Shown in pieces: positions 33,002 through 36,113 of a stretch of DNA of 36,113 nt. Each line of letters begins with the position of its first letter. Position 1 is the first letter of the stretch. The position numbers and the translations under genes are program-made. This DNA is from Methylophilales bacterium UBA4017 (lineage in GTDB: Bacteria; Pseudomonadota; Gammaproteobacteria; Burkholderiales; Methylophilaceae), in assembly GCA_002384685.1 (NCBI GenBank), contig DGAZ01000019.1, forward strand, positions 19,440-55,552, given 5' to 3'. The notes under the pieces were generated by a model. That model had not been told where the DNA came from and did not search any database. It worked only from the letters and a program-made list of their open reading frames with translations.

Positions 33002-34265
33002 GTTTCAATGTCGCTGCTGGATCTAATTTAGAGGCTTTAATGCTTGGGTATATTGATGCTACAAACGATAGAAACAAACCCATAAAGCTTATATATATAA
33101 TGTCGCTACTTAAGATCTTTGAAGGTACCTCGCTAATATAATAGATATCTTTTGCAAGAAACTGAATGTTGAATAAACTTTCTATTAACGGGACAATAAT
33201 GTCTATGTTTGCAGCAATGCAGATTCCCAAAATTACACCGAGAGATGTCCCAATAATTCCTGTTAAAGCTCCTTGCAACATAAAGATAAGCAATATACTG
33301 ACTTGACTTGCTCCAATGGTTCGCAAGATTGCAATGTCGGATTTTTTCTCGGTTACACCCATTACAAGCGTTGAGACAATATTAAAAGCGGCCACAGCAA
33401 TTATTAGAGTTAGGATAATAGACATAACCTTCTTCTCTAGCTGAATGGCTGCAAATAGATTGGTATGTTTTTTTGTCCAATCCAAAACATAAAACTTGCT
33501 GTTAGTATTGATTGCGTTATCGATGTCTGCTGAAGACTTGGCAGTTTTTTCTAAATCTTTTAACTTAACTCGTATTCCAGAAATTTTATCTCCCATTTGA
33601 AAAAATTTTTGTGCATCTATCATATGAATTAAGACCAGACCAGCGTCATATTCATACATTCCCGCATCAAAAATACCAGCAACAGTAAATTGTTTAATTC
33701 TCGGTAGCATCCCTACCGGTGAAAAATTTGCTTGGGATGAAATCATCGATATTTTATCACCTACGCCTAAAGCAAAATACCGGGCTAAGTCTACGCCGAT
33801 TAAAATTTCAAATTTTCCAGGGCGCACTCTGAAATCCCCAACAGTTATTTGGTCTTCTAAACTGCTTACTGTTGATTCGCTTTCTGGATCAACTCCTCTA
33901 ACCAAGACCCCTCTATTATATTTACCTATAGATACTAGAGCCTGGCTGCTCGTAAAAGGGGCAGTAGATTGGATGTTACTTAATGAAGTAATTTTGTTAT
34001 CAATTTCTCGCCAATTTCCAAGATTATAGCCTGCGCTTATTACCTCTACATCTGAAGCAACATTCAAAATTCTAGCCCTAAGTTCTGATTGAAAACCATT
34101 CATTACAGATAAAACTACAATCAAAGCCATTACTCCCAAGGCTATGCCGATAATGCTAGTGAGCGAAATGAACGAAATGAAATTATTTTTATTTCTTAAT
34201 CGAGTGTATCTCAAGGCTATCCACAACTCGAAAAAATGTTCCTTTAAAAAATCTTTTTTTATCAT
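32994..34265 (-). CDS. lolC: Lipoprotein-releasing system permease (LolC/LolE)
   Basis: Membrane subunit of the Lol ABC transporter in the inner membrane. 423 residues with four membrane helices: one at about 30-55 (SFISLTSIIGIALGVMALIVVLSVMNGF, the family signature) and three in the C-terminal part (about 280-310, 325-355, 385-408). A large periplasmic domain lies between (about 60-275) and would contact LolA and the lipoprotein. Only one permease gene accompanies lolD here, so the transporter probably uses a homodimer, as in many betaproteobacteria; the LolC versus LolE naming is therefore conventional. Divergent from ribE, with 44 bases between the two starts. Confidence 0.94.
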   Translation of the reverse strand: MIKKDFLKEHFFELWIALRYTRLRNKNNFISFISLTSIIGIALGVMALIVVLSVMNGFQSELRARILNVASDVEVISAGYNLGNWREIDNKITSLSNIQSTAPFTSSQALVSIGKYNRGVLVRGVDPESESTVSSLEDQITVGDFRVRPGKFEILIGVDLARYFALGVGDKISMISSQANFSPVGMLPRIKQFTVAGIFDAGMYEYDAGLVLIHMIDAQKFFQMGDKISGIRVKLKDLEKTAKSSADIDNAINTNSKFYVLDWTKKHTNLFAAIQLEKKVMSIILTLIIAVAAFNIVSTLVMGVTEKKSDIAILRTIGASQVSILLIFMLQGALTGIIGTSLGVILGICIAANIDIIVPLIESLFNIQFLAKDIYYISEVPSKILSSDIIYISFMGLFLSFVASIYPSIKASKLDPAATLKHE

Positions 34266-34294
34266 ATTTTAATTAAATTTTAGATGTCGCATTC

Positions 34295-34303
34295 TGCTAG
34301 AAT
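34295..34303 (+). promoter_or_regulatory. Candidate extended -10 of ribE, possibly leaderless
   Basis: TGCTAGAAT has the TGn extension and a TAGAAT hexamer (five of six). It ends 6 bases before the ribE ATG, so transcription would begin at or next to the start codon. No Shine-Dalgarno sequence precedes ribE, which fits a leaderless message. No -35 is evident. Confidence 0.35.
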
Positions 34304-34309
34304 TATGGC

Positions 34310-34894
34310 ATGTTTACAGGAATAATAGAATCAGAAGGTACCATAAGCTCCTTAGTTAAAAAAGGTGCCGATACAAGTATAAATATTTTGTTTGATCAAG
34401 CTACTCTAGATGACATTAAACCTGGTGATAGCATAGCAGTAAATGGCGTATGTCTTACTGTGGAAGCAATAACAAATAATGAGCTCAGCTTTTACTTGTC
34501 AGTTGAATCTATCTCCAAAATTGCAGACCTAAAATTAAACCAAAAAGTTAACCTAGAAAGATCTCTAAAGATTAATGAACGAATTTCAGGCCATTTTGTT
34601 TTTGGTCATGTAGACGGAGTTTGTACCATCACAGAGATAGCTGAGTTAGATGGTTGTCAGCGATGGCTGCTAAAGGCTCCTAAAGAGCTAATTAAATATA
34701 TTGCAAAAAAAGGCTCTGTATCCTTAAGTGGAGTAAGTCTTACGGTTAATTCCGTGAGTGATTATGTATTTAGCATAAACCTAATTCCGTTTACATTAAG
34801 CCATACCACTCTAAAATATAATAAAGCTGGAGATAAATTGAACATTGAAATTGATATGCTGGCTAGATATGTTGAATCGATAAATAAAAAGTGA
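34310..34894 (+). CDS. ribE: Riboflavin synthase alpha chain
   Basis: Forms riboflavin and a pyrimidinedione from two molecules of 6,7-dimethyl-8-ribityllumazine. 194 residues consisting of two homologous lumazine-binding domains: the first opens MFTGIIESEGTI and has SIAVNGVCLTVEAI; the second begins at about residue 97 (GHFVFGHVDGV) and has GSVSLSGVSLTVNSV. Gene order is ribE-ribB with 10 bases between. No FMN riboswitch can fit in the 44-base divergent gap. The symbol ribC is used for the same enzyme in E. coli. Confidence 0.97.
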   Translation: MFTGIIESEGTISSLVKKGADTSINILFDQATLDDIKPGDSIAVNGVCLTVEAITNNELSFYLSVESISKIADLKLNQKVNLERSLKINERISGHFVFGHVDGVCTITEIAELDGCQRWLLKAPKELIKYIAKKGSVSLSGVSLTVNSVSDYVFSINLIPFTLSHTTLKYNKAGDKLNIEIDMLARYVESINKK

Positions 34895-34904
34895 TTAATT
34901 TAGA

Positions 34905-35984
34905 ATGAATAAAATAGAGGAATTGATAGAAGATCTTAAGCAAGGGAGGATGGTTATCCTTGTAGACGACGAGGATCGCGAGAATGAAGGAGATTTAGTG
35001 GTTGCAGCTGAATTTATTAGCCCTGAACATATTAATTTTATGGCTAAACATGGAAGGGGCTTGGTATGTTTAACCCTAACAGAAGACAAGTGTAAAAAAC
35101 TTAAACTGCCGCTTATGGTGGAACAAAATGAAGGCAAGCTAGGGACTAACTTCACGGTATCTATAGATGCTGCGACAGGCATTACTACAGGAATTTCGGC
35201 ATCTGATAGATCAAATACTATTAAGGCTGCAATCAATGTTAATTCAAACCATACCAGTATCGTAAGGCCAGGACATATCTTTCCTCTTACTGCGCATCCT
35301 GGTGGGGTTCTCTATCGTGCTGGCCATACAGAGGCTGGTTGTGACTTATCAAATCTTGCAGGTCTTGACCCCTCTTCCGTTATATGTGAAATATTGAATG
35401 AAGATGGGAATATGGCGAGAATGCCAGATCTTATGAGTTTTTCTAAGAAGCATGATATAAAAATTGGCTCGATCGCAGACTTAATTGAATTCAGAAGTAA
35501 GAAAGAAAAATTGATCAAAAAAATTAGTGAGAAGTTGATAAAAACTACATTTGGTGAGATGAAATTAATTTTATATACAGACCTGTTGTCTAAAAATACT
35601 CATATCGCTCTTGTTAAAGGGGAAATAGAGAGCGATGATAACGTTTTAGTGAGGGTCCATGAACCCCTGTCAATTCTAGATTTTATTGAAGAGGAGACTA
35701 ATCACTCCTGGCCGCCTCTTGAAGCATTAAAATTAATCAAGAATGAGGACAAAGGGGTTATTATTTTCTTAAATTACCAAGAATCACAAAATAAAATCAC
35801 AGAAGCGCTTGATGCAGATAGGCAAGTTGCTGTTAAAGGAAGTGATTTAAGAAATTATGGTATCGGATCTCAAATACTAGTAGATTTAGGCGTATCCAAA
35901 ATGCGATTATTATCCTCACCAAGGAAAATGCCAAGCATGACTGGTTACGGACTTCAAGTAACTGAATTTATTGAGAATATTTAA
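34905..35984 (+). CDS. ribB: 3,4-dihydroxy-2-butanone-4-phosphate synthase with degenerate GTP cyclohydrolase II-like domain (RibBX-type)
   Basis: Residues about 1-203 form an intact DHBP synthase that turns ribulose-5-phosphate into the four-carbon precursor of riboflavin: VDDEDRENEGDLV, HGRGLVCL, FTVSIDAATGITTGISA, RPGHIFPL and RAGHTEAGCDL. Residues about 208-359 align in layout with GTP cyclohydrolase II (FGEMKLILY, VRVHEP, then YGIGSQILVDLGVSKMRLLS). However, the zinc cysteines (normally GDxxxSxxCDCG after the VRVHSE motif) and the GRGIGL-type catalytic stretch are absent. Bifunctional RibBA is therefore unlikely; it fits the RibBX variant described in Proteobacteria, in which a separate RibA must exist. 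The total length of 359 residues is normal for such fusions. No Shine-Dalgarno sequence is seen. Confidence 0.93.
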   Translation: MNKIEELIEDLKQGRMVILVDDEDRENEGDLVVAAEFISPEHINFMAKHGRGLVCLTLTEDKCKKLKLPLMVEQNEGKLGTNFTVSIDAATGITTGISASDRSNTIKAAINVNSNHTSIVRPGHIFPLTAHPGGVLYRAGHTEAGCDLSNLAGLDPSSVICEILNEDGNMARMPDLMSFSKKHDIKIGSIADLIEFRSKKEKLIKKISEKLIKTTFGEMKLILYTDLLSKNTHIALVKGEIESDDNVLVRVHEPLSILDFIEEETNHSWPPLEALKLIKNEDKGVIIFLNYQESQNKITEALDADRQVAVKGSDLRNYGIGSQILVDLGVSKMRLLSSPRKMPSMTGYGLQVTEFIENI

Positions 35985-36068
35985 ATAAAAATTTAACAAT
36001 TGCATGATAAAATAAACCTATATGAATTTATATTTTATGACAACTGACTTTCATAGCTCACTAAAAAT

Positions 36069-36113
36069 TTATTCCACTTCATTTCTACGTAGTTCCATAA
36101 GCAATGCTCTTAA
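36069..36113 (-). CDS. Possible 3' end of a convergent gene (fragment)
   Basis: On the minus strand the frame is open from the right edge for 14 codons to a TAA at 36069-36071 and would end MELRRNEVE. Its charged, codon-balanced ending looks like a protein C-terminus. On the plus strand an overlapping frame from an ATG at 36022 is also open to the edge (30 codons) but is Ser- and Phe-rich, like the antisense frames of real genes here. I cannot identify either. The usual ribH gene after ribB is not recognisable. Confidence 0.25.
   Translation of the reverse strand, partial: LRALLMELRRNEVE

Noticed and set aside
36022..36113. Plus-strand open frame to the right edge as a ribH start
   Set aside because: Its first 30 residues do not resemble lumazine synthase and its composition is like the antisense frames; kept only as an alternative in the edge fragment entry.

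Overview
The window is an AT-rich, very gene-dense stretch of a Gram-negative chromosome. Gene content and order point to a betaproteobacterium, most likely a small-genome Methylophilaceae relative (OM43 or 'Ca. Methylopumilus'-like); this is inferred from synteny and protein style, not proven. Supporting points are the yciB-yciI-bolA-parvulin run, the PHP-M50-trpS-scpA-scpB-rluB run, the exbB-exbD-msbA-lpxK-ycaR-kdsB run, the long TrpS, the short FeoB and the Cys-poor YcaR. Streamlining is visible throughout: start/stop overlaps of 1-8 nt, zero-length spacers, convergent genes whose stop codons overlap, and no gene-free stretch over 300 bases.

Layout. 1-484 (-): DsbB, cut by the left edge. 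512-5900 (+): xseA, kup, an M48 lipoprotein protease, then dapD-yffB-dapE (lysine/diaminopimelate synthesis). 7032-11987 (-): PHP phosphatase, M50 protease, trpS, scpA, scpB, rluB as one tightly packed operon. 12047-13921 (+): yciB, yciI, bolA, a periplasmic parvulin. 13928-15979 (+): feoA-feoB behind a clear Fur-type operator. 16067-20441 (+): purL and a small exported ankyrin protein, closed by a strong terminator. 20526-22538 (+): two exported beta-propeller proteins (a PQQ-type sugar dehydrogenase and an SMP-30/NHL-like protein). 22642-27579 (+): sucC-sucD, a nine-repeat exported ankyrin protein, nadE, glnB. 27576-32281 (-): exbB, exbD, msbA, lpxK, a Trm112-like protein and kdsB (lipid A/LPS and envelope). 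32324-34265 (-): lolC and lolD (lipoprotein sorting). 34310-35984 (+): ribE and a RibB with a degenerate GTP cyclohydrolase II domain. The last ~130 bases hold at most a gene fragment.

Much of the window serves the envelope: disulfide formation, LPS assembly, lipoprotein release, periplasmic folding and proteolysis. The rest covers core anabolism (lysine, purine, NAD, riboflavin), nitrogen sensing and regulated iron uptake. I saw no CRISPR array, insertion sequence, phage gene, tRNA or rRNA. The least conventional items are the two exported ankyrin proteins, the paired exported propellers, the perfect 7-1-7 Fur operator and the degenerate RibA-like and Trm112-like domains. I did not find a convincing new multi-gene defence or mobile system.
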